Part shown: positions 10,926-22,216 of the stretch, piece after piece | Layout of the letters: every line of letters begins with the position of its first letter | Numbering within the stretch: position 1 is the first letter of the stretch | From: Hypsibius dujardini | Taxonomy: Eukaryota > Tardigrada > Eutardigrada > Parachela > Hypsibiidae | Assembly (NCBI GenBank): GCA_001579985.1 | Contig: LRSR01000080.1 | Coordinates: 1 to 58,701 of the forward strand | Length of the DNA stretch: 58,701 nt | Direction of reading: 5' to 3' | Program-made: the position numbers and the translations under genes | Notes under the pieces: generated by a model | What the model was told of the DNA's origin: nothing | Databases searched by the model: none | Seen by the model: only the letters and a program-made list of their open reading frames with translations

Positions 10926-12602
10926 GTTTTCAGTGTGAGCCCCGATTCACCAGCATTATTTCCCGTACCTGCGGCGGGAGAGCCTTGCGCCCTCTCAGGT
11001 GATCCCAATTCCGGCATATACTGCCCTTCGAGGGGAATCTGCCTGCCATCTCGGCGTCGGTGTGACGGAATTGCAGACTGTCCGGACGGGTCGGATGAAA
11101 AGACCTGCGAAAAATCATTGTTATCCGGAATGCCGTGTTACCGTCCATCTGACAAAACCACCGGCATGTACTGCACCGATACCAACATGTGCATGCCACC
11201 TACATGGCTGTGTGACGGTCCCACGGACTGCCCGGACGGGTCGGACGAGTCTGGCTGCTTTGCGACCACCCCCGTAACAGCAGCAACCGTTCCTTACACC
11301 CAGCCAACCGTTGGTGGTGCGCCATGCCTCCGTCAAACGGACGGAATTACTGGGATATATTGCCCGCCTTCGAGGAGTTGCCTCTTTCCGAGCTTGCGGT
11401 GTGACGGCAGGACAGACTGCCCGGACGGTTCCGACGAGAGAAATTGTCCCATCATGTACACAACGACAGCCTTGCCTGTCGCCAGCGTCCGCTCTTCGAC
11501 TCTCCGTCCGGGTTGTACGAGACTGTCTGGTGGGGCCGGAATCTACTGTCCCGACCGTGGGATCGGGAGGTCCGCAGTGCAACCATTGTTTTCGATGCTG
11601 GGAAAGCTGCTGGAAGCAAGTGCAGATGAAGAGGATGACGACAGACGAACTACGGTCCGTCCGTCCGTGTCAATGGTTAGTTGCTGGCAACGGGATGGCA
11701 CACGGGGTGTTAGTTGCACTGCAAATGGGAATTGCATGCCTGCGAGCTGGCTCTGTAACGGCGAGAATGACTGCGCGGACGGAAGGGATGAAGAAAACTG
11801 TCCGGCAGTAAACCGGCCGGTGATTGCGCCTTCCGCTGACGGAGGGTTTTCCTGCACCCGTCGAAACAGCATGGAAAGAGGTTTTCAGTGTGTTGCCGGA
11901 TCGGACGTATACTGCTTCCGAAGTAGCAGCCTCTGTAACGGCTGGAGAGACTGCGCGAACGGTCGAGACGAGCGTGACTGTCGCAATGCCGGTAAGAAAC
12001 CCGTTAGTCGACCTCTCCCTTCAGGCCTCGCATTATGTGTACGTCAGGACGAGACGGACGGATTTCGGTGTGGGCGAACATGTAACCCGCATGCCTGGCT
12101 CTGTGACGGTGACCGCGACTGCTTGGACGGCTCGGACGAACGCGACTGCTCTCCTACGGAACCGCAATCGGTTCTAGTGTCTGGATCTCGCTGCGTCCGT
12201 CCTTCTGACAGTCGCAGCGGAGTCTTCTGCGGCCCGAGTGCTCAATGCATGCCTCTAGGCTGGCTCTGCGACGGTTCGACGGACTGTTCGGATGGATTTG
12301 ACGAGGAAAATTGCAGGGCACGGGGTGGAACTACCGCTCGTCCGAATATGGCTTCTTTTGCGTCGTGTGATATGTCGGAGTTTCGGTGCGAAAATGGACA
12401 ATGTATTCGCGGTCGGTACCGATGCGATGGAGATGCAGACTGCACGGATGGAAGCGACGAGCGCGTCTGCAGATCGGAGAATGTCGGAATTGGAAGTGGG
12501 AGTGCTGTGCGAGTGACAACTCGTAAGCGACGTTGGTCACAGTTGGCGGCAGCCGCAGGCACGAGCCTATTGGAAAGTCTGCTGGAGACTGAGAACGCTT
12601 AA
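10926..12602 (+). CDS. LDL-receptor class A repeat protein, 5' incomplete
   Basis: A long exon begins after a CACAG acceptor and stays open to TAA at 12602 (558 codons). It carries about eight complete LDLa repeats and one broken one. Each complete repeat has six cysteines and the calcium-binding signature of the type CDGxxDCxDGSDExxC. Most repeats have an unusually long first loop (C, about 12 residues, C) with a GIYC/GVFC motif and often WLCDG. The last repeat (around 12360-12475) has the canonical short form. The fourth (near 11510-11640) breaks after IYCPDRG and continues as an acidic linker without cysteines. The C-terminus is short and basic (RKRRW) with no membrane helix, so a secreted protein is more likely than a receptor. 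The 5' exon is not found. Confidence 0.85.
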   Translation, partial: VFSVSPDSPALFPVPAAGEPCALSGDPNSGIYCPSRGICLPSRRRCDGIADCPDGSDEKTCEKSLLSGMPCYRPSDKTTGMYCTDTNMCMPPTWLCDGPTDCPDGSDESGCFATTPVTAATVPYTQPTVGGAPCLRQTDGITGIYCPPSRSCLFPSLRCDGRTDCPDGSDERNCPIMYTTTALPVASVRSSTLRPGCTRLSGGAGIYCPDRGIGRSAVQPLFSMLGKLLEASADEEDDDRRTTVRPSVSMVSCWQRDGTRGVSCTANGNCMPASWLCNGENDCADGRDEENCPAVNRPVIAPSADGGFSCTRRNSMERGFQCVAGSDVYCFRSSSLCNGWRDCANGRDERDCRNAGKKPVSRPLPSGLALCVRQDETDGFRCGRTCNPHAWLCDGDRDCLDGSDERDCSPTEPQSVLVSGSRCVRPSDSRSGVFCGPSAQCMPLGWLCDGSTDCSDGFDEENCRARGGTTARPNMASFASCDMSEFRCENGQCIRGRYRCDGDADCTDGSDERVCRSENVGIGSGSAVRVTTRKRRWSQLAAAAGTSLLESLLETENA

Positions 12603-12691
12603 CTAATTAAAAAATCCATTGTCATTCGTAGACGAGCCTTTCGAAATCGTCAGATGGAAATAGTCATAAGGGCTGTAAATGAGACCATGTA

Positions 12692-12697
12692 AATAAA
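12692..12697 (+). terminator. Candidate polyadenylation signal AATAAA of the LDLa gene
   Basis: A canonical hexamer sits about 90 bases after the TAA at 12602, a normal 3' UTR distance. Confidence 0.55.
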
Positions 12698-12699
12698 GA

Positions 12700-13081
12700 T
12701 CGATCAAAGCTGTTGAATGCTTTGAAAAGTTTCTCGTGTAACGCCATCTACCGCACACTCTCTTAATTACGACTTATCGTAAAGCCAGTCGTCTAATGCA
12801 CATGACAGCTAGACAACAAGCACCGCGGAAGACTTGCAAACATTTGCCTCAATCCGGATTTTCGAGTTGTAGGTAGAATCGACACCAAATTGTCTAAGAA
12901 AATATTACCTCCAGCGCTCCATAAGAGCATAGTTCATCCGCCCACTTTTGCGGCTTTCGTGTCGCCCATGTCAAGTTTTCTCTACACTTCTTCGTTGCTC
13001 CTTACTGTGGGAATACCTATTTTACTTTCTGTACTTTGCTCGTCGAACAATAAACGATTAGGATCAGCATACGGTACCGGG

Positions 13082-13116
<35 letters not shown>

Positions 13117-15090
13117 CGACAGGCATGCATGCCGACAGACAGAAAGACAGACACACAGCTAGACGAGACAAAAAACAGGCATATGTATGGAGTGACACAA
13201 GCCGGAGATGTTACCGTACAAACAAGAAGACGCAAATTGATACACTCTAATTGGATAGATTTAGACATCGAACGACCAATGGCTGAGTTGCGGGAGAATG
13301 TTTCTGACGAATTGTAACTGACCATTCTGGTGAGATCTGGCAGAGATCTCCTTAGATACCTTTAAGAGCTTTCTGGCGACAACTGCCGGATTTCCCACCC
13401 AACGTTCTAGCCAAGAATAGTATGTTAACTTCGTCAGATCTCGTGAGACCGTATATGAGAGGATTTTGCCAGATCTGGGCCAGATCTGACGAAAACATGG
13501 CACTGGGAAGTGGACAAAAAAGGTGTGCATGAAAAAAAATTCAACTCGGCCGTATACCTCTTTGGAACGGCAAAGTTGTCCGGTACAGCTTACGCAATAA
13601 TTTCCGAACCAGTCATACTGTGACTCGCAATATGCCTAACTCTAGCAATACCAGAAGTGCATAAGGTTATTAATGCGACTTCAAGGAGTCGGGCAAGCAT
13701 GCAGAAGTCAGACTGATTTGTGCGTTGGAAATGCACGTGGAAAGCAGACAAAAAAATGGGCATGGCACTCATCGACTCGGGACTGACCTATACCCAACGA
13801 GAAAGGGAATGAAGGGACAACTAATCAATCAACGAACATCACCATCCGTTATTTACCACAGGACGTTTGGTGTTTTTTTCCTGTGTGCGTAAGAATAGTG
13901 GAAGGCCTGGAACAGGTTGCAAAGATGCGCATAGTGTCCATTGTTCGATTTTACCTGAATTGTTTACACGTATTGTTTACTATTTGTTGTTGCGTCGTTT
14001 TATCACGTCTAAGAATTTTTTACCATTTAAAGCAGAGATGATTTTTTTAGCGCTTGCGTAATTGTTTTCCAAGGGAGATATGAAGAATATGCGTGGGGGA
14101 CTGTTGGAAAAGAGTCCTTCCAGAGGTCCTCTAAAAAATCCTGAATAAAATTCTACTGGGCAAAGTTCCAAAGAAATGGTATAGATTTAATGCAACTTTC
14201 TAAAAGCTGATCCACGGGACACAATCAAGCAACACCATTTGCGCCGTATCCAATGCGGTGAACTATTTTAAAAAAACAAAGTGGATGTAATTATTGTTCT
14301 ACCAGAAAACTATTCCAAATAGTTAACTCACCTAGCTATTACAATGTTGGCGCTAAAGGTAAGTGTACTACGGGTTTGTTCTTGGGCATGGGTAATATTA
14401 CTGAATAAATTTTGGTCAGCTTGGAACGAAATGTCATTACAATTTCACCTTCAATTTCACCAAGTTTTTGTGGTCTCTCACTGAGGGGAATAACCCTAAG
14501 GATTACCCACGAATGTCCCATACAAATTCACCGACCCATTATTAGTGGTGTACTTCCACTCTTATTAGTCGAAAAGTGAAAGAAGAGCTGACAGTTGTTT
14601 TGCATCGCCAATTTGGTGTACCATTATGTAGAACGAATGAGGGATCTTTGTGAACCCGAGCTCGGCGTGTAAGGTTTAGTCGTAAACGGTGAGTTTGTCC
14701 AGCGATGGTTAAAATTTCAGTTAGCATTTGCCGATAACCGCATAATGGGATTTTTACAATCGGTCTAAATGTTGGCACCAAGCTGAATGGCATAATATCT
14801 TGTTTAATACTTCGGATCAGTCAAGTTTAGTGACCGGATAGCAGTGAAGAACACTCCCTGGGCTTTCAGTAGATGAAGAGCTTGAAAGACCATTTTTTGT
14901 ACAGTAATTTTTAATGTGACTCAATTGTGGAGAACCGCAAAATGGAGAGCCGTAGCACTTGTTTCGCAATAGGTAATTGAATATCATAGGCCTACATCAT
15001 AACGCTCTAGTATCCTAAGAGGACAAACCTCGAGAACTTGCAAAAAATCAATCTTAAAATAAAATGGGTTTCATACAAAGGTAAGCATGA
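12700..15090. other. Noncoding stretch
   Basis: AT-rich sequence without recognisable coding exons. It holds the GACA array at 13082. Open frames here are short and without family resemblance. Confidence 0.4.
13082..13117. repeat. (GACA)n microsatellite
   Basis: About nine tandem GACA units, followed to about 13157 by imperfect GACA/GACC units. It is one of four loci of the same motif in the window. Confidence 0.95.
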
Positions 15091-15097
15091 TGTGTTA

Positions 15098-15199
15098 CCG
15101 TACGGGCCCAATCTTAAAGAACAGCTAGACCCCACCCCTTCCAGCCCTGACTGATTGTTCATTTCGATTCACTCGTTTGTGATTGACTAAAATTTTAGC
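15098..15199. mobile_element. Fragment of the same MITE family as 3268-3550
   Basis: Starts with a TA-flanked CCGTA end and follows the first ~100 bases of the 3268 element, including a block like CCCACCCC(T/C)TCCAG and a GATTCACT(C/G)TGT block. No right end was found, so it looks truncated. Confidence 0.55.
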
Positions 15200-15510
15200 G
15201 CATGTCACTGTGTCACTGTGTCCAATTATGCCCGCTATGTTCGTATGCCACGACTATACAGTGGCTTCGAAAGTTCGTTGTTCCAAAATTCGCCAGTACA
15301 GTATACAGGAAATGATCCAAAATCTACCTTACTAAATGCAAAGTACTCGATTCACCGAGGAATTTTTGACGCGTGTACGGGTAGACAAGGTACGTCTTGG
15401 GCATCTATGTGGATACACAAATGCAATATTATTATTTTGTGGAGTGGTATTAGAGCCCAGGCAGCGCCTAACCAAATAGAGACATACAAGCAGTAAAAAC
15501 CAACACTGGC

Positions 15511-15512
<2 letters not shown>

Positions 15513-15549
<37 letters not shown>
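15513..15549. repeat. (GACA)n microsatellite
   Basis: About nine perfect GACA units, followed by a short ATAACTCC/ATAATTCC-rich stretch (15555-15600). Confidence 0.95.
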
Positions 15550-15599
15550 CTTTTATAATTCCTATAACTCCTACAACTATGATTCCTATAACTCCCTTA

Positions 15600-16492
15600 A
15601 TTTTCATAAACTATCTCGAATCCCGCCACTATCTGGAATCTTACCGGTTTGGAAGAGCCCTGCGTAATGGTGCATATTGCCACACTCTTATATCCGTGTG
15701 CAAGAACTCGACACAGGGCATTTTTTAAAACATTATGGTATAATTGATCAATTCTCGCAAAGTGTTAGTGAAATTACACAGATTAGGACAGTCGATGATA
15801 GTTGAGAATTTTTGGCCGAAAAGCTGGTTAAATTAACAGTTTTAGCAGCTGCGCGCTGATTGGGCAGCTGACTGCAGCCATATTTTTTTCTGTCCTATAA
15901 ATCAGCTACTCTCAAGCAGCTTATTTGGGTTTCAGAAGTGTAACGGACTTTGCGGAAGGTAACTTTGGTAACGGACTTTGTTTGGTAACCAAATAAATAT
16001 TAAAGTTGCGGGGGGCGTGTCTGAATTAAAAGGGTGGGCGATAATTACGATTTATTTGCATTTAGTGGCTACAAAGCTGCCCCGCCCCCGCAATTCCCGG
16101 ATTAAATAAAAATCAAAAGCCCCCCTCCCCGCGGCCCTTCGAAACAACTTGGTAGGAGCAGTTGCCCCCGGGCCGCCGTATCGGTGTTGGCATGCTTAGA
16201 AACCAGTGATTTACCTTTGATAACTTGCTAATTGGAGGTGTTGGGGATCGCGTCGCGAACCAATGTGCAAAAGGCCATATAGGAGGTCACGCCCCAAAAA
16301 TATTACTTACAATTAGCCTCAAAAATTTGAAAATCTCTTTCAGAGCAAATAATATTAGGTGTGACTGTTAAAAAATCTAATGGGAATGTGGTGAAAGTTG
16401 ACATTATTTTTAAACCCTAAAACCTCGATAAAGTTTGGTAAACCTGGAGTGACTAAAAAAGTCTGATTGACGTTTTCTTCTCCCCCCCCCAG
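15600..16492. other. Noncoding stretch
   Basis: Nothing recognisable. It includes C- and G-rich tracts around 16080-16170 and ends in a C-run plus CAG that could be a splice acceptor for the ORF beginning at 16493. Confidence 0.35.
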
Positions 16493-16948
16493 TTGATTCT
16501 TAACCAAAAACTATGGCTTATCGGCCGCGTGAATAAACTGGAATTATGCTTGTGGTTAATGGGAAAGCGGCCTGATTCGACCCCAAGTGCTGAAGTTGGC
16601 CCATATTTTCGAAAGCCGTGCACACATCCACAGTCGTTCCGCGTTATTACTGTCTACAGTGACGACATTTTTCTACTCATTACCGGACCAGCTGTCGACA
16701 ATGTCAACAGCGACGCGTGCGTGGGAATACATTTCGTAAAGACGCGTCAATTGTCGGTCCTGGAACCCCAACGTGAGGCAAATGTTTTGTTATTACGTGA
16801 TGTTACGCGGTGTTGTGTTTTTAATTTTACTACTAAGGATGAAGGCAAATGTTTTTCCCGGGATATGTTCTTCTCTGAGGTAGACCGAGGATGCAGCACA
16901 GCCTGCTGCCCCTTTTATATGGGTGCGAGAAAGTTCACGCGCTTTTAG
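16493..16948 (+). CDS. Uncharacterised cysteine-containing ORF
   Basis: Open frame of 151 codons directly after a C-run and CAG that looks like a splice acceptor, so it may be an internal or last exon. The C-terminal half has a cysteine-rich stretch (RCCVFNF, STACCPF) and a hydrophobic strand-like segment (VITVYSDDIFLLITG). I do not recognise a family. It could be a decayed element fragment, given the neighbouring ORF at 17048 and the further open stretch near 17395-17500. Confidence 0.3.
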   Translation: MILNQKLWLIGRVNKLELCLWLMGKRPDSTPSAEVGPYFRKPCTHPQSFRVITVYSDDIFLLITGPAVDNVNSDACVGIHFVKTRQLSVLEPQREANVLLLRDVTRCCVFNFTTKDEGKCFSRDMFFSEVDRGCSTACCPFYMGARKFTRF

Positions 16949-17047
16949 AAATCAATAGGAACAGAAACTTTTAAAACATTATAAGGAATTTCAAGGTCAC
17001 GCACGTCAGATGCGCTATGCAAATATCATTACATAACGTGCAACTAT

Positions 17048-17287
17048 GTGCACAAACAAGAGAGACGGGAACCGTTCTCTACAGATTGTGTGCACATACT
17101 GATTTGGGACCGTGACCCGTGGGTCGATGTCAAAAATAAGATTAGTCCTATTTTTATAAATGGGCTACAAGGGGCGGAAGGTTGTAGCGTTTCTGTAACG
17201 AAGTTCAAAACGTTCATCGAAGAGTGTGACGTTACTTTGGGCTACAAGACAGTTACAATGCCCGACTATGAACAAATCTTAACTTAA
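17048..17287 (+). CDS. Uncharacterised short ORF
   Basis: Seventy-nine codons with the segment ILIWDRDPWVDV. A frame at about 17395-17500 also looks coding (RIRGRIDILPVHYYLDLED) before a stop. The three pieces lie in order on the plus strand and may be remains of one element or gene. No family is recognised. Confidence 0.25.
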   Translation: MHKQERREPFSTDCVHILIWDRDPWVDVKNKISPIFINGLQGAEGCSVSVTKFKTFIEECDVTLGYKTVTMPDYEQILT

Positions 17288-18130
17288 CACGTGTCGCGTA
17301 ACTGTTTGTGTTCGATAGTTACATCTGAAGGAGTCACGCGTGCGTTGCCCACAGGGCCCTAGAAGTCATCGTCTATTAGTACCCGAAGAATACAGTCATC
17401 AGCCGTATCCGCGGCAGAATTGACATCCTCCCGGTTCACTATTACTTGGATCTCGAAGACCGATCCTACGATGTCCCATTGACCGGGGGAAACCACTACT
17501 GCTAATTTGGGCCTCGGCGAACCTACATTCAGCAAAAATGTGTCCCTACCTTACACCAAACGAGGAGAGCGGAACAAACTCCAATGGTCAATCCAGTACC
17601 GAGAGAAGTGGTATGGTATCGAGTGGCCAATCAACTAATGTGCATGGTCATCTTTTGGTTTTCTTCCCAATTAGTCTCTTTCTGTGTTCCTCTCACTTTG
17701 TGGTTTAACGAACAACGAATAATCTTCGTTATTTAGAGGACGGGATAAACTATATGTACACGGTGTTTTGCTTGTTATGACCAAGTTTTTAAGGAGCCCA
17801 TGAGGAGACAACACACATACAATAGACAATTCACTCGTATCACTCACTATATGCGTGGTCATCTGGGGTTATATATCTTGTCGCAGACAAATAGACCCTT
17901 TCAATTTCGATAAGAACGGTGTTCCCCTCCCCCTTTAAGTTGAAAGGGTGGCAGTGTAGTTTTTTGCACATGTGTGACAAGAAACGTTCATACCGCCGTT
18001 ACAACGTCACAATAACTTGTAAGCAAAAGTGCGAAACGCAGCCGTATTGCAGTACAAGTGCTTATTTTAAAAAGCAGTAAAATTGTAATGGAAAAAATGG
18101 TAGGAATGGTACTTTACTCACTGTATCAAG

Positions 18131-18316
18131 GGAATTAATAATCAGTTAAGCACCGTCTTCTGGATCTCTGATGCTCGTGGCTGCACTGATCCACTAACAG
18201 CTTCCGCTCTAGTTTTTCGATCAAAGGGATTATTTATTAGTTAAGCGTGCTCTTCTGGATATCGGATGCTCATGGATGTGCTGGTCTACCAACAGCTTCC
18301 GTTCGATTTTTCCAAC
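18131..18316. repeat. Tandem duplication of a ~95-base unit
   Basis: Unit 1 (about 18131-18225) and unit 2 (about 18226-18316) share the order: AGTTAAGC, CTTCTGGAT, GATGCTC(A/G)TGG, then CCAACAGCTTCCG or CTAACAGCTTCCG and a TTTTTC block. The second unit overlaps the end of the proposed last exon of the adjacent GPCR. Confidence 0.65.
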
Positions 18317-20210
18317 CTACATTGCGAAGCATCACAGCAGATCCATCTTGGGTGACGGACATCTTCATGGACAACGACGAATGTCATGTCTGTGAAGGAT
18401 AACATGCTGAGCAAATTCAAAGGCACGTGCCCGCTCCGAAAATCTCCATTTATATCGGCTTTCGTCACCTGCGGAGTAATCCTTGACAATTTGCAGGTGC
18501 TCAATGGACAAATGATGTGATTAAGTAATACTTTTAGCTTAAAGAAGCATTTTTTTACTACGTAAAGGCTCCCGTGTCGAAACATACTGGACAATACCAG
18601 AAAGAAGATCTGTAAAAGAAACGCGCAATTTTTTGAAGCAATATTTCAGAAAATGTCGTTAATATTGCCATGCCATCAGTTCGGCCTCCCATGTTTCAAA
18701 AGTCTTAACTCAATTCATACACACGTGACCACAATGTAGCGCTAACCGAGTTAAGCCATTTACTTCAGTTGGTGCTCACCGAACGAGCTAAATCACTTGG
18801 CTCGGTTAGCTGTCTTGTGGCCATGTGTGTATAAACTTTTCGTTAGCACGGAAATGCATTATTTCGAATGTAACATGGTAATTGTCGTATTTGTAAGCCA
18901 TTAACCATATTGTGCACGCACACGTTTTCGACCGCCGACGAGCGTGGTTGTTGTTTAAACGGGAGACTTCAAAATAGTTCACTTGAGCGACTTTCGTTTT
19001 CCTTTGATATGAACGCACAAACGCGTGATTAAGCTTTTTCTCATTTGTGCGTATATGCGAAAGGAGAATATATTACTCTTTTTTGGCACTTATCAACAAG
19101 TCATTTCGATTCGAACATCCAACATTTTTACTCGAGTATAGGCACGCTCAACCGTCTGTAGACACATTTTTTAGCGCAATGGGGTTTTGTCAGCGCTGAA
19201 AAACGACGGCCATTTGTTCAGGAAAAACAAGGAAGCTCGTCCGTCCGCGATCGAAAAAGTGTGCGTCCGCAATCAGGCTATAGGATCTATAACCCATAGG
19301 CGTTTCAAGAGTGCAAGCACCCAGACTTCCTTACCGGATTCACTGCACTGATTACGCATTGCAATCCTTTACCGATTAGCACCATGAAAGGCGGCGGCCT
19401 TTGGCTTTGTTTCATGTAAAATATATTGGCCGCCAAATTCGGGGAGAAATACCACACGAAGCAGAGCAGCAGCACCTTTGAAGTCTCGTAGCGGTTTCGA
19501 GCATTGCGATCAACCAAAGGCGTCACCTGACCGACCCTCACGTGTAATGCAATTTTGGCATTGACCATCACGAGAACGTAACAAATTCCACTGATAATCA
19601 AGGGCACGTAGACGTTCATCAGAACTCGGTATGTTTCGAAACCAGGGTTGTTGCTTACTAGCTGACACCCCACAGCCCATGTACTGTCAGGCACAAAACG
19701 ACTAACCAGCCCTGTCGTGGGAAACAGCACAACACTGCCTCCAATAATCCACGGAAAAAATATTCCTGCAAGGATGGCTTTGCGCGTGACCAAGCGTTTG
19801 TAATGTTTCGGCGAGACGATCGCCAGAAAGCGATTCACAGCCAAAGCACAGTGACTCCATGTGCAGACGCTCTGCGTGAGGAAGCGAATGGGTGCCCATA
19901 AGCGGCAGAACATTAGGGTTAGAGGTTGTCGGTAGGCGTCAAAGGTCACGGCGATAGCGCCGGGATTCGAGATGAGGCTCATGATTAAATCCAATGCGAT
20001 ATTGTGGGCCATTAATGGCCAGTTCGAAGCAGAGCGAAGTGGACGGTAAGTCAGGGTTGCTGTTAGCAGGATGCCGTTTCCTAAGGTCCCCAGACCATTT
20101 ACAACCAGCCCGATGGCCATCCAGACGGTTAGAGGGAATAATAGTGATTCACTATGGGCGATCTGTGATCCGTTGGATGAGGCATTCTGCAAAGCTTGAG
20201 TGACATTCAT
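18286..20210 (-). CDS. Class A (rhodopsin-like) orphan GPCR
   Basis: Main exon 20210-19335 encodes 292 residues: an N-terminus with three N-glycosylation sequons (NVT, NAS, NGS), TM1 with GN (GTLGNGILL), TM2, a TM3 end reading VNRFLAI in place of DRY, TM4 with W, TM5 with P and Y, TM6 reading CFVWYFSPN in place of CWxP, and TM7 ending ..SAVNP at a GTAAGG donor. An acceptor 18469-18470 in the same phase gives an exon 18468-18286. It places DFRS at the helix-8 position, but the NPxxY tyrosine would be absent, so this last exon is uncertain. Ligand unknown; plasma membrane signalling by analogy. It is not a close copy of the receptors at 44-54 kb. Confidence 0.8.
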
Positions 20211-22216
20211 TTTAAAAAATGATCTTCCTAAAACTAGAGATGTATGAGTTCTGAAAAAATATTATACATAAAAGAATGTGAAGTCTGGATAGCTGATCGG
20301 ATCATGGGAAGCGACTGTCGGCAGCCTGGTACGTGCTTTATACCAAGTTTTCATGACATCCTACCGTGTATGCCCTGCTTTGTATGTACAAGTTTTGAAT
20401 TCAGTTGAAAGGATTGCGTGAGACTTGCCACACTTTTCGTTAAGCCATTCAGCACATTGAAGATTTGAAATCCAGGATAAATGGCGACCAGGAAACTGTC
20501 CAAAATTATACTTGCAATCGCTTAAGTAGGATTGGTAAGTAGTTTATTACAGGATCAGGCCTTCTATCAAATAGTTAGAGTGTGGGACAAAATTTAATTG
20601 GTATCCGGTACAGATGGGGTCAGACCCAAAGTTAGGACTGTTAATTGGAGTTATGGATCTGAGACATAAGGGCCTTTAGTGGTAGAATTGTCACGCGGGA
20701 AGACTTATCGTTCAGCCGTCCTGAATTTACTATTGACACGGTCGAGCAATGTTACGTTTCCCTTTGCAGCATCGTTCACGTGCTTCCTTCTCTGCACTGT
20801 AAGGTGAGTCAAGTTGCACAATTTGCCAAGCTTCTTCAAATGGTGGGGGGTGTATGTAAGGTAGTATATAATTGTAGTTAGTACTTGTCCTTAGTTTTAT
20901 GAAGTTTCGTAGTAGTAATTTTTATTTAGTATTAACGAATTTGTAGTTTTGAATTGTAGTTTGTGTTTGATGTTTATGCACCCAGAGTTTTAGTTGGGCT
21001 GTTCCTAGCAGTAGTTTTCTGCTACATCAACCACAGGGACTATTCATTTGTCGTCCAGAAGCGCTTATAATACGGATCGAGTGAAAAAGATGATAGTAAT
21101 GGTTAGTTTTAATGGAAAAATAGACAACTTGATAGTAAGGAATGAAAATTAGGAAAACTAAAATAATACAAAAAGCTGAGAGAGTAAAGAAAATTCCAAG
21201 GCTCGACGAAGTATACAACTATACACGGCTGTATATTCGGGCAAGATTGCAGAACCGGGGCCACACGGTTAGCGACACTACCCGGCTTCGTTCATTCGTG
21301 GTTACCTTGCTTTGTTGATTAGTTCGTCTGTTGCTGCGTTGCTTCGTTGTAATTCTGCTGCTCCTAGGCTCGGACGTCCATGAATGTGGTGAACTACCAA
21401 CGACTTCCATACCGACAGACTCCTCGAAGCATCCGGCCGGTGACCCAAAGCATTGCGACTGATCCGTTTACACTGTGTCAGTCACTTACACGAACCCCGA
21501 TGAAGCCCATGCCTATGTCAGGCAGTGTGTAAGGTCAAAAGTTAGGTAGCCTTTAAGCAGCCAATGCCATCGGACCTCCAGGAATGCCATCATGGACTTT
21601 GCCCGAGCGGTTTGGTAGGATCATGACAAGACACAAGACGGACTGTCTCCTCTAGACTTGCCCCATCACTAGCAATCTTTCGGACTAATTAGCAGCACAT
21701 AGCACCGGCAATTGTTCTGTCGGTATAACTGCATCATACATGTCGATAGCTTCAGTTGTTCATTGCAGTCGTATAGAGCGAGTCATTTTGTCAACTATGA
21801 TTACACATTTCCGATGGGCAGGCTATTTGCTAACCATGCGTAAATTCTGCCCGACTGCCACCATGTTGCACGTTCAAGAGCTCCTTGGTAATTTATTTCG
21901 CGACTAGATGTTGCACAACAATTATGGTCTAGCCAACGTCTAGGTCAATCAGCGATCTTACGCCGGTTTTGAAAGTTTGGTAAATTTACTCGCAGATGCC
22001 TGAAGGTGGAATTTTATTTTGGAGAGTGTTATGGCTGGAAACCGTGAACTCGTAAAAAATTAAAACTGAATAGCCCGGGCCTCAACCGCTCCGTGAACAA
22101 CAACTAGATTACTTTCTTATCCGATTGATTAGCCTAACCATAGCACAAAATAATAAAACTTGAGATAACAGGATTCCCGACATGGTAAAGAAAAGATGTA
22201 GGCGACGGGTGGAATC
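20211..22216. other. Intergenic stretch upstream of the minus-strand GPCR
   Basis: No coding exon recognised. The interval 21219-21410 is GC-richer and open on the minus strand, but shows no family features. Confidence 0.4.

Noticed and set aside
10999-12562. Several other frames over the LDLa gene
   Set aside because: They are shadows of the cysteine/GAC-rich repeats in the main frame.
12890-13162. ORFs across the GACA array on both strands
   Set aside because: Period-4 repeat without stops; artefactual frames.
21219-21410. Minus-strand ORF and tRNA-like boxes
   Set aside because: No conserved domain, and box spacing is wrong for a tRNA.
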